The notes under the pieces were generated by a model. It worked only from the letters and a program-made list of their open reading frames with translations. It was not told the DNA's origin and searched no databases. This document shows, piece after piece, positions 30,259 through 40,635 of a DNA stretch of 64,000 bases. The stretch comes from Rhynchopus sp. YZ270_cl-10 (lineage: Eukaryota; Euglenozoa; Diplonemea; Diplonemida; Diplonemidae), in NCBI GenBank assembly GCA_964035575.1, contig OZ037919.1, positions 310,001 through 374,000 on the forward strand. Reading direction: 5' to 3'. A program made the translations under genes and the position numbers. Numbering within the stretch: position 1 is the stretch's first letter; every line of letters begins with the position of its first letter.

Positions 30259-32583
30259 ATGTTGAACAGCCTCCTCCTCGGACAAGATGGAGCAACCCTC
30301 GAGGATGCACTAACGAACCTGCCACACAATTCCACTGCAGATAGGTCTGCCCCAGCGTTAACCGCTTCGTTGTTGTCACATCTGGCGAAGGATTTCCTTG
30401 CACCAAACAGCGGAACTGATAAAGGGGCATTAGATGGTTTGCTTGGCCAATTCGATGCGCACATTGACGATGAAATCGCAGTAGTAGAAAAAACAACGGA
30501 AACGGTACGAGAAGAAGTGAATCTGGCTTCGTTATGGAAGGCAGTCGGGCAGGACCGAGCTGCCAAAACGAATATATCGCACAAAGACAATGCACGCCGT
30601 GTCGAACGTCGCAACCAACGTCTTCACGAATCCATTGCCAACCAACACTCCCCTACTGCCTCTAACCTATCTGGACAGCAGTACAGCTTCCTCGGCACTA
30701 CCCCCCTCAACAAAATGGCACAACTCATGTACAACGAAAGGGGGCACCACACACCTCTGTCCTTTACGGTTGAGGTGCCACGTGTGTCGGACAGTACCTC
30801 AGGGGCATCGATGTCGCATCGGAACACACCGTATAAGATGTTGGAAAGGGTAGAGCAGAATCCACCATTGGTGCTGCGTTCCGGCATGGCAGCGTTGTTC
30901 ATGAACTATACCCCGGCGTCGCTCCCTGAGGGTGTGTTGTTGGGTGGGGGTAAAGAGAAGGGGAGTGTTTCCGCTGTACATTCTACATTATATTCATCTC
31001 AGGTGTTTGCACATTCGGCGCGACGAACCGATTTTCTTTTAGTTTTACGTCCCAAACGGAACGAAGAAACCGGAGTTTTAGAAAAATGCGGTGCCACGTT
31101 ACGCCAGCTTCCCTCAAGCACATTGGTGTCTGGGCATAGTCAGCCATGTGTCGCTATTCCAAAGCCGTTGTCGCCGGAGTTGTTGGTTGGGTTGAGGGCA
31201 AGGGTGGATCTGCTATGTGCGCAACGATTGGTAACGGATTTTGCTGGAAACGACGTGCCGCGGAGTGTGCTCCCGAAGGAGTTTGTTGACTATTTGTTTA
31301 TGGGGCAGAGATATGAAGAATCGACCGCGTCTGAATGGTTCTGGCAGGCCAAAAAGCTTGCCCTCAAGCAGATTCTTGATGAGCACTTCACCCCAAACTT
31401 CTCCGGACACAAAAACTCCAGCCGACCCTGCGGTGACATTGCGGAAATGGTCTGCGAGAAAACGGTGACGATCATAGAAGGGTGGTCCGTCTGCGGCTAT
31501 TTCGCTTCTCCACAGTTTGTCGAAGCGAAGAGTGGCGGTACGAAAGGGGTCACACCAGAGCTTGTCTGTACTACCGAAGCGGCGGGGCAGGGGTTGAAGG
31601 TAGCTGCTTCCGAGGATGTGTTTTTGTGCGCGCAATATGCATTATGTTCACATGAAGTACGGCAGCACGCTGATGCAACACTGCTCTCAGCTGTGTCACG
31701 GCAAGGAGAATCACCGAAGCCCCGTAGAGGACGTACCCCTCCCCCAAAGACACCGGGTCCCTCAATAATCTTGCTCAGAAGAATGCATCTGGCCCTTCGA
31801 ATGTGCGGGCCGCTCGCAGACCCATCATTGCTTGCAACAATGAACAAATTGCTTCGTGTCTCCGCCACAGAAGGTTGGGCGCAAAGTGTGTCTCTCAAAA
31901 CAGCGATCTCAGGGGGACCCGTTTTTTTCCCTCCTTGGATTCATCTTGCGAGGTTGGTTTTGAAGCCAAAGGAGTTCATGCAATATTGTAGGTCCGGTGT
32001 GTTTCCTTTTGAAGGGTCGATGGAAGGGTCAGAGTTGTTGCAGATGTTTTACTCTGATGATGAGGTGGATTCGTTTAGTGCGCAGCAACGCGCTGCGGTC
32101 GTACATCAGGTAAGCGTAGCACTGAAAGGGATTGCCCGAATTGAAAAGGAGGACCGGGTGTATCCGAAACACACAGAGTTCTTGCAGAGAATGGCCGACA
32201 AAGAGGCGGCACTGCTAGGAGCGAGGACCGGTGTTTCTTTGGCCGCGTCGTCGCTTTCTCGGGGGTTAAATCTCAACAGCGATCCCTTTACTGCAAGCGT
32301 TTCAGCATTTGCCCGCAAAGTACACGAAGAGAAGAGTTACATCCTCCGCAAGACACTTCCTAAGGACGGCAGCGAGATTGTCAATGAAACGATCACCGAA
32401 AGGCGTAAGGCGCTGCTCTCATTTTATTCGACTCTCTTCGGGGAAAAGCCTAAGCCAAAACCGAAGCCAAAACAGAGTGAAAAGGAGAAGCCAGCGCAGA
32501 AGGCTGCCGGGAAGCCGGCAGGGAAGACTGGAAGGGGCGGGAGGAAGGCTGCAGCGAAGCCGGCACGACGACCGCGGAAGTAG
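30259..32583 (+). CDS. probable TAF1-like TFIID subunit
   Basis: One exon of 774 residues. I chose the ATG at 30259 because the protein then opens MLNSLLLGQDGATLED, which resembles the TAF1 N-terminal motif that binds TBP (LFGN..G.LED). Residues 203-217 (PLVLRSGMAALFMNY) and 257-266 (TDFLLVLRPK) resemble the TAF1 core pattern 'GPLM..GMA..I.NYY' and 'TDFLIIR'. The tail is Lys/Pro/Ala-rich (730-774). No bromodomain or zinc knuckle is visible, so this would be a short, diverged TAF1, the scaffold of TFIID at RNA polymerase II promoters. The identity is inferred from motifs only; another nuclear protein is possible. An in-frame ATG 54 bases upstream exists. Confidence 0.65.
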   Translation: MLNSLLLGQDGATLEDALTNLPHNSTADRSAPALTASLLSHLAKDFLAPNSGTDKGALDGLLGQFDAHIDDEIAVVEKTTETVREEVNLASLWKAVGQDRAAKTNISHKDNARRVERRNQRLHESIANQHSPTASNLSGQQYSFLGTTPLNKMAQLMYNERGHHTPLSFTVEVPRVSDSTSGASMSHRNTPYKMLERVEQNPPLVLRSGMAALFMNYTPASLPEGVLLGGGKEKGSVSAVHSTLYSSQVFAHSARRTDFLLVLRPKRNEETGVLEKCGATLRQLPSSTLVSGHSQPCVAIPKPLSPELLVGLRARVDLLCAQRLVTDFAGNDVPRSVLPKEFVDYLFMGQRYEESTASEWFWQAKKLALKQILDEHFTPNFSGHKNSSRPCGDIAEMVCEKTVTIIEGWSVCGYFASPQFVEAKSGGTKGVTPELVCTTEAAGQGLKVAASEDVFLCAQYALCSHEVRQHADATLLSAVSRQGESPKPRRGRTPPPKTPGPSIILLRRMHLALRMCGPLADPSLLATMNKLLRVSATEGWAQSVSLKTAISGGPVFFPPWIHLARLVLKPKEFMQYCRSGVFPFEGSMEGSELLQMFYSDDEVDSFSAQQRAAVVHQVSVALKGIARIEKEDRVYPKHTEFLQRMADKEAALLGARTGVSLAASSLSRGLNLNSDPFTASVSAFARKVHEEKSYILRKTLPKDGSEIVNETITERRKALLSFYSTLFGEKPKPKPKPKQSEKEKPAQKAAGKPAGKTGRGGRKAAAKPARRPRK

Positions 32584-32615
32584 GAGATAAAAAAAAATTA
32601 ACAATGTATAGTTTA

Positions 32616-32662
32616 GTGAGGAGCTCTCATCCTCGGGTGTCTAAACTAATTTGATTTTCGAA
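32616..32662 (+). repeat. family L repeat, diverged
   Basis: GTGAGGAGCTCTCATCCTCG, GGTGTCTAAACTAATTTG and ATTTTCGAAA. Confidence 0.6.
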
Positions 32663-32737
32663 AAAAAAAGGGAGGTCAGAGGATTGGCATGATCTCCCGG
32701 GAAGACTACCTGCGTCTGTTCTTTCTACAGTGGGCTT

Positions 32738-32792
32738 CGATATTGAGTGCAGGTCTTCGCTCAGTATTGGTGTGAAGTGATTGTCGACACAA
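32738..32792 (+). repeat. family S repeat
   Basis: CGATATTGAGTGCAGG, TATTGGTGTGAAGTGATTG and TCGACACAACAA. It shares its tail with 34839-34890 and 50590-50656. Confidence 0.5.
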
Positions 32793-33271
32793 CAACGATT
32801 TTTACAAAAAAAAATAATCAGTCGTACAAAAAATCTCACCCTATTTTTTTTTTGTCACCTAAGGTGGAAATAGAAACAACGCATTTTGAACACACTTTTG
32901 TGGTTCTAGGGACAGAACCGCGCTGCAGAAGCCACCTCCTCACCCAAACAGGTTAAGAGGTGTTGTGCGTTTCACCACAACCCTCTCTCCCATGGGGTTT
33001 TTATCGTTGAGTGTTACGTTTCTATTTTCATTTTTCTCCTTCCACGGACCTCACCCCCTTACCCTTCCTCTCCTCTCGAAAGCATCACCCAACAGAATTA
33101 TCACGCTCTCTCTCTCTTTCTCCCTCATTTCTCACCGAATTTACCACATTCAAAAGCATCATTCCAGCAGTAACGACAACACCTTTTTCGCCTGCTCCGC
33201 CTTAGGTAGGCAGCCTTAATAGCAGTAGCATTTGGCGTTAAGATCTGTGGTGAAATTTTGATAAAAAAAAG

Positions 33272-34417
33272 GTGATGTTTTTTTTCACTCCGGTTGTCCG
33301 CCCTGAAGCACGCCTTTCTTATGACACGGAGCTTACCCCTGAAGAGCAGGTAGAACGACTCTACGTTGGATCCCGCTTTCGCAAACCCGCTGTACAAAAT
33401 TTAAAGCGAGCTGCCAGCGCTGGCCTTCCTGGGGGTGTCACCCCACCTTTAGATTCCAAGGAGGAAGCGCCGTACCATACTAGAGTGTGGTATCCTGTGG
33501 CAAAGGGGGCGCCAAAGGCGAAGCAGTCGAAATATAAGGCTCCAAAGACATTCAACGATCCGCCGAATGCGGTGATTTCAAACCTTGTTGCGGAGAAGAC
33601 GAAGAAGGAGTTGGGGGCACATAAGGAGGCCTTGTCGAAGCATGCACATAACCTTCATTTGGTTGCCGCATCGTTTTTTGGAGAAACTGAAGCATGTATT
33701 GCACCGCATCGGAGTGACCCAGATCAGACCGAAGTTATCTACAAACTAGGGTTTTTACAATATAAAACGGCGCTCGAAGGATTAGGGATTGATGATGTCT
33801 TGTTAATACAAAGCTCCTTTGAGGTGCTGCGAGGAGATAATAGTTGGTTATACTACTCAGAGATGGTGGAATCATTTGATGTTATCGTGAACGGTGCAGG
33901 TCGGGAAACCTTTTTGCGAGAATCATTCGATTTATTTGCGACATTAGGCGGGACTATGCAGTATTCAGGGATCGCACCGTCAAATGGGTTTAATGCGCTA
34001 GATTACATTCACGTAGATAAATTGATTGAATTAAGGAGACTGAGAATGACAGATAAATCTACCCGAACTCATCTTATGATCAAAACGTTGTTACAGCTCG
34101 CAGCAACGACACGCAAGCAGGAGGAGGAGAATTTCGCAAATTCAATGGGAAAATCGAAGAAAGGGAAGAAGAAGAAAGCGGTGCAGCTGGCCCCGTTGCG
34201 TCTAAGGGACGACATGAAGTGGTTCCACCGTTCCAGGCATGTGTCGCGCAAGACATTTGCACAACAGATGAAGATTGAGCCAAATATGATTCGCGCATTC
34301 CTCCCTGTCGCCCTTCGTCTCATCGTCGACCAAGGTACTGCCTACGTGATCACACGAGAATCTGACCCAAAAATGATTTCCCCTGCTCTACTCGCAAAAA
34401 GGTCGAAAGTAGCGTAA
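33272..34417 (+). CDS. unrecognised protein, 381 residues
   Basis: A single exon; two adjacent Met codons make the exact start uncertain by one. The protein is mixed alpha/beta in composition, with no TM segment. Residues 150-270 (from PDQTEVIYKLGFLQYKT) look helical and could be an EF-hand-like or other helical pair, but no calcium loop is intact. A Lys-rich stretch (GKSKKGKKKKA) lies near residue 290. The C-terminal part is basic (KWFHRSRHVSRKTFAQQMK). I do not recognise the family. Confidence 0.75.
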   Translation: MMFFFTPVVRPEARLSYDTELTPEEQVERLYVGSRFRKPAVQNLKRAASAGLPGGVTPPLDSKEEAPYHTRVWYPVAKGAPKAKQSKYKAPKTFNDPPNAVISNLVAEKTKKELGAHKEALSKHAHNLHLVAASFFGETEACIAPHRSDPDQTEVIYKLGFLQYKTALEGLGIDDVLLIQSSFEVLRGDNSWLYYSEMVESFDVIVNGAGRETFLRESFDLFATLGGTMQYSGIAPSNGFNALDYIHVDKLIELRRLRMTDKSTRTHLMIKTLLQLAATTRKQEEENFANSMGKSKKGKKKKAVQLAPLRLRDDMKWFHRSRHVSRKTFAQQMKIEPNMIRAFLPVALRLIVDQGTAYVITRESDPKMISPALLAKRSKVA

Positions 34418-34454
34418 GATATGACAAAAAAAAGCTAAGGTATTACCATTTAAA

Positions 34455-34502
34455 AGGTCTCTAAGCACCAGAGAGGCTTATGTTCATATTGATAAACTTT
34501 TC
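34455..34502 (+). repeat. family H hairpin repeat
   Basis: AAAGGTCTCTAAGCACC, AGAGAGGCTTATGTTCATA and TTGATAAACTTTTC with a T-rich tail. Confidence 0.6.
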
Positions 34503-34838
34503 TTTTTGCTTTTTTTTACCTGCCGCGAGGCGAAAAAAATTCCAAAGAAAGTTCCAAAATTATCTACACCCCCCATGGGGTGGGTATCGTCCCATCTCTT
34601 TGCGCAGAAGAGTAAGGAGGGATATTATAGATATTACTCCTGTACTGAATTTTCTAACCAAACTACCTTTGTTTTCACACCGTGGCCCCCTTTAACCTTC
34701 CCCTATATACCCAAACTTTGACGATACAACTTTTGTGTGTATCACGGTACTTGAATGCATAAACAACAAATGAAAGCGACTTTTCCAGAGTTGAGGACGA
34801 CCTCCGTCTATATCTTTTAAGTACAATAGCCCTTCGGG

Positions 34839-34890
34839 CGACATTGAGTACAGATCCTGCACTAGCAGGTTGATTGTCGACAAAAAAAAA
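34839..34890 (+). repeat. family S repeat
   Basis: CGACATTGAGTACAGATCC, GCAGGTTGATTGTCGACA and a poly-A run. It ends 11 bases left of the long-arm element. Confidence 0.5.
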
Positions 34891-34901
34891 AAACAACATA
34901 T

Positions 34902-35947
34902 GGGAGCGTCCGCGAAAGACCCCCCCCTAAAGCTAACATCCATGCTTATTGGTATTTCACTAATTAAAATTTTGGTATTTTATAAGATTTTTTTTTTAAA
35001 TGAACTCAGAGTTAAGTTTCTGAGTTCATTAAAAAAAAAATCGGTGAAAAATTCCGAGTAGGTATTAATTTAGATAGGAAAAGCTATGTCAAGCTATGTG
35101 TCCCCTTATTTTACCTGTAAATACTAAGGATATAGGAAGGAATTCACTAATATCTGTCTCTAAACCCATTATCAAAAAGGGGGTAGGAAAGGGGGGTGGA
35201 GGCTTGTCGTCCCCTCCGAACACTCTAAATAGAGCGCGAAAGAGCTTCACGCTCCGGGTCGTCTGCGGCGACGTCGACTTTCTCGCAGAAAACCCCCTTT
35301 TTTGAGTGACCCTATTGACCTCAGTGATGAGTCTCTCCAAGAGTTACAGACAATTGTCCGCCTGTTCCTCCTCTTCCTCCTCCGTCTCGCTGTCACTGTC
35401 CTCCTGAGGGTGTCGCTGATGCAACTACAGGAGTAGTAAACGGCGGACGCCCCTTTTCTCCTGGTGGTTGTCTTCTGCATATGGAGGGACATATGCTTCG
35501 AGCTACACACCTCGCGCATCCAGCTCCTCGCGCCCCACCCTTTGCCCCCCTGCCAGTGAACCCCTGCATACACCTGCAGCTCGGCGAAGTTTTTTAGGCC
35601 TCGGAAAGGCCGGGTTTTCAGCTCCTGAGCGAATGCTTTGGCTGCTGATTACATTTCCCCCTGTTGTGTTGTTCTATGGGTGGTTATATGGGTGTTTGTG
35701 AGGATTTCCTTGTATATCCTTAGTATTTACAGGTAAAATAAGGGGACACATAGCTGTTGACATAGCTTTTCCTATCTAAATTAATACCTACTCGGAATTT
35801 TTCACCGATTTTTTTTTTAATGAACTCAGAAACTTAACTCTGAGTTCATTTTAAAAAAAAATCTTATAAAATACCAAAATTTTAATTAGTGAAATACCAA
35901 TAAGCATGGATGTTAGCTTTAGGGGGGGGTCTTTCGCGGACGCTGCC
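34902..35947. mobile_element. 1.05-kb element with 240-bp inverted arms
   Basis: Arms 34902-35140 and 35705-35947 are nearly identical inverted copies, starting GGGAGCGTCCGCGAAAGAC and GGCAGCGTCCGCGAAAGAC. ATAT flanks both sides. Each arm holds an inner hairpin of TGAACTCAGA and its complement. The unique core of about 560 bp has short open frames: one from about 35230 to 35421 is Arg-rich then contains RLFLLFLLRLAVTVLLRVSL, and one at 35468-35701 ends in a hydrophobic segment (LLITFPPVVLFYGWLYGCL). No transposase was recognised. The close arm identity suggests a young insertion. Confidence 0.8.
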
Positions 35948-35951
35948 ATAT

Positions 35952-36000
35952 AGTGGAGTTCATCCTCGGGTGTCTACACTAATACAGCCAAGTTTTCAAA
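35952..36000 (+). repeat. family L repeat
   Basis: TAGTGGAGTTCATCCTCGGG, TGTCTACACTAATACAGCC and AAGTTTTCAAA; a full-length copy. Confidence 0.75.
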
Positions 36001-36446
36001 CAACAACAAAAAAAAATCTAACAGTCTTCCGACACCCACTTCCTCTTCCTCTCTTCTCCCCCCCTTTGGGTGAGATTGTCTTTTTTAAAAAGGGCAGTCC
36101 CCCCCTTCTTAACCGAGGGACAGTAAAAGAAACCCTGGGCAGTTTCCACTGTCCAAGGGGTTCTTTTCATTGTCACAAACGAAAAAAAAAAAAAAATGCA
36201 GTACTTTGACCTGGCTAGCCTAGACAGACCATACATGCCGCCAGGACGGGAGTAACAAAGAAAGAGGTGTTGGGTCTTTTATTCTCTGCTTTATTGATTT
36301 CATCAACTATTTCTTATCTCCCCCCCCAAGCTCGCTTGTTTCTTTTTGAGTACTCAATTAACCACAACAACCGTACTTCAGTTTAACACATTTTTTTTTC
36401 ACCTTTTTTGTTTTCCGGATTTGAGCGTCCCGAATCTTTTTTCAAA

Positions 36447-37498
36447 ATGGACACTTCATCTCGCCCTGCTTCTAGCGCTTCATCACGCCCTGTTTCTCAG
36501 CATGGACGGATCGATCTGTCCAGTATCGACCATGCAACAGGGCTCCCTGCCGCCCCTGCGACACAAAACGCAGCAAACTCGGAGCTCACTGCGCTCTTCA
36601 ACCGCCTCAGCGCCTTTCAGGACGAAAGCCTTGTTTTAGAAGCGGAAGCCCACATCGAAGCCTTTTCTGAGAGCAGCGTCATGCAGTACATCAGCGAAGA
36701 CACGGTGCGCCACGTATACAACTGCATGAAGGACAGCCCTGACAACACAGGGCTCCAACGCAATGGGTGTGCACTGATGGCTAATCTTGCTGCCTTCAGC
36801 GAAGCGCTTCAAACGCACGTTGTGGAGTGCGGAGCACTGCCCTTGGTGTTTAAGGTGCTGACCGTGCATCAGAAGGACCCGAAGACGCTGTACAGAGCGT
36901 TGGACGTCATTGCTTCGTTGGCGTCGAGCAATGCGCAGGCACGGGAACGCATTGGGGATGCTGAGAACGTGGCGTGCATTCTGTCATGTCTGGCGGACCA
37001 CGCGACGGATGTAGATGTGCAATTCGGTGCGGTCTGCGCGCTTGCGGGTACAGCAATGTTGTCGCCCATCAGTGTTGCAACGATTGTCCGACTCAAAGGC
37101 ATGGAGGCTCTGGTGCAGTGCTACAAAAACGCATTGCTCCGAAAGGCAGCAGACACAGAGCGTGCAGACGAATGGGCGCAGGTGCTCGACTGGGCGAAGC
37201 TCGCCCTCCGCAACATCGCCCGCTGTGTTCCCCTCGTCGGGGTCGACTCCTTCAGTGACGAAGTCTTCGGCAGGTTTGGTGAATCCGTAAAGGTTGATGA
37301 ATTGAAGTATGTAATATTGACCCCTAATGATGTACGAAACATAAGGTCATCAAGGTGACAGAGTCTCAGGGGGTTATCTTGTAAAAAAAATTTGTGAGAA
37401 AAAGAAAGGCGGAATTTTTTCATACACCCCACAGATGGCAGCTGAAGCTGGACTGCCGGAAGGCGCAGGAGCTGCTCTCGCAAGCTACTGAAATGTGA
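36447..37498 (+). CDS. armadillo-like helical repeat protein
   Basis: Exons 36447..37306 and 37435..37498 give 307 residues. The junction (AA/A, phase 2) restores ELKWQLKLDC. After a Ser/Pro-rich head, residues 45-260 form pairs and triplets of helices typical of armadillo/HEAT folds: NGCALMANLAAFSEALQTHV, YRALDVIASLASSNAQARE and QFGAVCALAGTAMLSPIS show the ARM pattern of small residues in helices 2 and 3. The tail (WQLKLDCRKAQELLSQATEM) is amphipathic. Such proteins are scaffolds or adaptors. No closer family was recognised. Confidence 0.8.
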
Positions 37499-38262
37499 GA
37501 AAGACTTCTTTGTGTGGATAAGGTGATGTGGGGGGAGGGGATGACAACACGAGGAAGAATGTGGCTGTTTCACCCATTCGCTCCCCTTCTCCCTTCCCTT
37601 CTTGCCTCTATTCACCACGGTCTCATCACCAGTCAGGGGGACGACTAGTACTGCCACTAGTCGAAATGACTAGTGTTTTACGACTGGTGTACACTAGTAG
37701 TGTTTTACACTATTCGTTACGACTAAGGGTGGGCAATGTAGCCGGTATTTGCCTTTTTCTCCCCCTTCTCCGCCCTTTTTTTTTTGTGCCTTAGTTCTGG
37801 TTTTAATTTCCCCTTCTATTCTAAATATGCCTCCTTGAGTTCCTAGCTCCTAGCTTCCTCTTCCAAAATAAAAGAAAGAAAAATGTGCCATTTGCTTTAC
37901 ACAATGGCTTCATTGTTGTGCTCGCCGCTTTTCATTCAAATTTGCCTTTCAATTTTCAAAAGAAAACACAACAAAAAAACCTCTTTTACTGTGAATGGAG
38001 GGATGAGAAATAAAGGGGTTGTGCAAACCCCTCTCCTCATCTTCATCCTCATCCTCCCCAACCCAACATTTTCATTTACCTTAAACGTCAAGATGTGTTT
38101 TTTTTTTATTCTTTTTTTTGAAAACTTGGTTGTATTAGTGTAGACACCCGAGGATGAACTCCACTATTTTTTTTTTTGTACAACCCCCTCTCTCTTACCC
38201 AAACCCTCCTTTTTTTTTTGTCTCTAAATTTGTTTCTCAGATTTTAATAAAAGAAGGGGAAA
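37499..38262. other. intergenic, no gene seen
   Basis: An ACTAGT-rich segment (37640-37735) is related to 22010-22110. An inverted family L copy is at 38118-38166. A TTTGTTTCTCAG site ends at 38240, 22 bases before the next start codon. Confidence 0.65.
38118..38166 (-). repeat. family L repeat, inverted
   Basis: Reverse-strand copy: GTGGAGTTCATCCTCGGGTG on the minus strand, ending AACCAAGTTTTCAAA. It is the only inverted copy of this family. Confidence 0.75.
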
Positions 38263-39309
38263 ATGACGCAGGTATTGTTGAGCGGAGGTGCGCCACCTAA
38301 TGTGTACTCTCGTTACGCTACCTCCAATTCTACGATGTTTGATGCAAAGTGTGGTGCCGGACAGGCTCCGGTGGATCGAGAGAAAAGCTCCGCTTTTACG
38401 TCAAACTTTCAACGTTATGTGCAGGGTGGTGCATCTGAGCCGGGGGTGATGCAGACTTCAAGCAACGAAATCAATGCAGCCAGCCAGGCGATCATCGCAC
38501 GCAACGCGCAGGTAGACATTCACGAATTCATGAAGAGGAGAAAGCACAATGGGGTGTCCGGGTTTTCGTGCAACTTTGCGCCGACGTTGCTCACCCAGGC
38601 GCGCTTACATCCAGACTGCGGGGTAGACGCAGGCAAATACAAACCATCCAAACCTGCCCCAAGAGGACCTATCTGGCATGAAAGAAACGACATTGCAGTC
38701 CGCAGACCAATCGGAGGCGCGCAAATGAACGAACCCGCCCCACAGCTTTACATGAGACTCACAAACAATAAAATGGTGTCCGAAACGCATGAGTCTCAAT
38801 CAGGTTTGGGAGAACTGCCCCTCATTGCGTGCAGAAGAAACATTACCGATCCGTCAGAGCAGCGTGGAGGGACTGTAAACTTTGGGAGAATTGGGAGAAT
38901 TGAAGGGGAAACTACAACGAGCGGGTCGTATCCTCGACGCAGCCTTTTGCGTGAAAGATGCCAGAGGGATGAGCTATCAGCAGCGAGGGAAACTGTGCTG
39001 AATGTAAAGAAGAGACAGCTCTCTGGGTGGGCAATGAATACCACAGGGTTTGCGAGAGGTGGGGGAACCTTGAAGACAACTGTGGACGTCGACCAGAAGC
39101 AGGCCACGAATGATACCACCTTCATCACCACCTCACAGCAGGCCTTCAACGACCCCGCATTGGTTGCGGCCTTCTGTGCAGATAAGAGCGTCCGCAAGGC
39201 AAACACAAGCTATGCTCAGTCGCGCCGTGCCAAACCCTTCATCCCAACCCCTATCAAAAACACCAGAACAACCGAGACCCCACCATGCATGCCTTCAATT
39301 GCACTGTAA
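38263..39309 (+). CDS. unrecognised basic protein, 348 residues
   Basis: A single exon; the start is 22 bases after a CTCAG site. The sequence is polar, rich in Asn, Thr, Arg and Gly, without TM segments or coiled coils, and looks largely extended (SRYATSNSTMFDAKCG; GYNFG-like turns; RRPIGGAQMNEPAPQLYMR). This style is common in microtubule-associated and microtubule-inner proteins of axonemes, but no diagnostic repeat was found, so that is only a suggestion. Confidence 0.75.
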   Translation: MTQVLLSGGAPPNVYSRYATSNSTMFDAKCGAGQAPVDREKSSAFTSNFQRYVQGGASEPGVMQTSSNEINAASQAIIARNAQVDIHEFMKRRKHNGVSGFSCNFAPTLLTQARLHPDCGVDAGKYKPSKPAPRGPIWHERNDIAVRRPIGGAQMNEPAPQLYMRLTNNKMVSETHESQSGLGELPLIACRRNITDPSEQRGGTVNFGRIGRIEGETTTSGSYPRRSLLRERCQRDELSAARETVLNVKKRQLSGWAMNTTGFARGGGTLKTTVDVDQKQATNDTTFITTSQQAFNDPALVAAFCADKSVRKANTSYAQSRRAKPFIPTPIKNTRTTETPPCMPSIAL

Positions 39310-39826
39310 AAAAAGGGGGATTTTTTTGTGCGTGATTTTTACCCCGCTTTTTTTCGATAGCAATTACTTGTTGTTTTTTTTTTTTGCGTTGTTCATTGAC
39401 TTGAACTTTGAGAGAAGAGCAAACCAAAAAAAGCTGTACCTATGAAGCGGAAGAAAAATAGGGGGACGATTTTTTTTCTTGTGTATCTATTCATAGGTTA
39501 CGAACACGTGTTCGCATTTTTGAGGGCGTTTTCGGACTCGCGTTTGAAAAACGAAACGAAAAATGCGCGCTCAAAATCGCGCGTTTTCAAAAAAAAATGA
39601 AAATCGTGTTTTGCTTTTCTTTTTTTCTTTTGTTTTCGTTGTTCTCTTTTTTCTTCCTTACAAGCAATGTGATTAGAAACCAAATATGTGTGCCGCTAGA
39701 GAGAGTCCCATTTCCATGGGGGGTTTTTTTTGGATGCACTGTTTGCGTTTTCTCTGAGGTGACTAGAAGAAAAATAAGCGTTTTTTTCTCCCCCTCTTTC
39801 TTTTGTTAAATTCCACCTGATTTTTA

Positions 39827-39924
39827 CCCCGCGTATAGGCACGTATAGTACAGTCTACACACCTATACGCGACAAAACGTACCAAGACGCACTAATACGC
39901 ACCTATACTCGCCTATACGCGGGG
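39827..39924. mobile_element. TA-flanked 98-bp MITE
   Basis: The ends are CCCCGCGTATAGGC and its complement, flanked by TA. The interior is CCTATACGC/GTACG-type short repeats. Confidence 0.75.
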
Positions 39925-40313
39925 TAAACATGAGGTGGCGAATTCTAGAAAAAGGAATTCCGACGTCTCTACTCTGCAATGCTTATCTCCCTTTTTTCCT
40001 CCTCTTTTCAAAAATTTCTGTATCCCGTGAAGAAAAATCGTGGCCGCTTTCCCGTGACAGTAGCCTAAAATCAAATAAAACAAAAAAAAATTGTTGAATT
40101 GTCCCATGCCTCCTATCACAGTCGGTAGATAGAGGTGGATGGCATGACATAGCTGTTCGCGCCACACAATGTTATATCAACTTCACTTTTTTTTGTTCTT
40201 TGTTTTTTCTTGTTGATTATTTTGTTGTTTTTTGTACATTCAAAACTGGGGAAAATCCAAAAAAAAAGGTGGGGGCTGCAAGCAAAATAAAGGAAAAAGA
40301 AAAAGAAATAAAA

Positions 40314-40363
40314 GTGGAGTTCATCCTCGGGTGTCTACACTAATACAACCAATTTTTTTCAAA
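40314..40363 (+). repeat. family L repeat
   Basis: GTGGAGTTCATCCTCGGGTG, TCTACACTAATACAACC and AATTTTTTTCAAA. Confidence 0.75.
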
Positions 40364-40635
40364 GAAAGGAAAAAACGACGAACAACAGATGAAATAGAAG
40401 GGTTATTGGTCATTGCCAAAGCTTTCCAGCTTTTCTGTTATATGTACCTCCCCCTATTTCTTAAGAACACATTTGTGTCACTGCAAAAAAAAAAAAAGGA
40501 TAGACAGACAAATGCAACCAGGCAAAATCGAACAAATCTATTGTCTACGTATTGAAAGTATCACCAAAATGTGATGTCAGTTCACAATAGATTCTTACGA
40601 AAATACACGAAAATCTGTGAACAAAAAAAATGAAT

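Larger units (their letters stand above)
32584..33271. other. intergenic, no gene seen
   Basis: A family L copy (32616-32662) begins 32 bases after the stop. A family S copy is at 32738-32792. C/T-rich sequence and several AG sites precede the next gene. Confidence 0.6.
34418..36446. other. intergenic, no confident gene
   Basis: A family H hairpin (34455-34502) begins 37 bases after the stop. A family S copy is at 34839-34890, a 1.05-kb long-arm element at 34902-35947, and a family L copy abuts its right end (35952-36000). Confidence 0.7.

Noticed and set aside
39323-39345. A second end of the 39827-39924 MITE (GATTTTTACCCCGC at 39327)
   Set aside because: Only 14 bases match, with no partner end or TA pair; probably coincidence.
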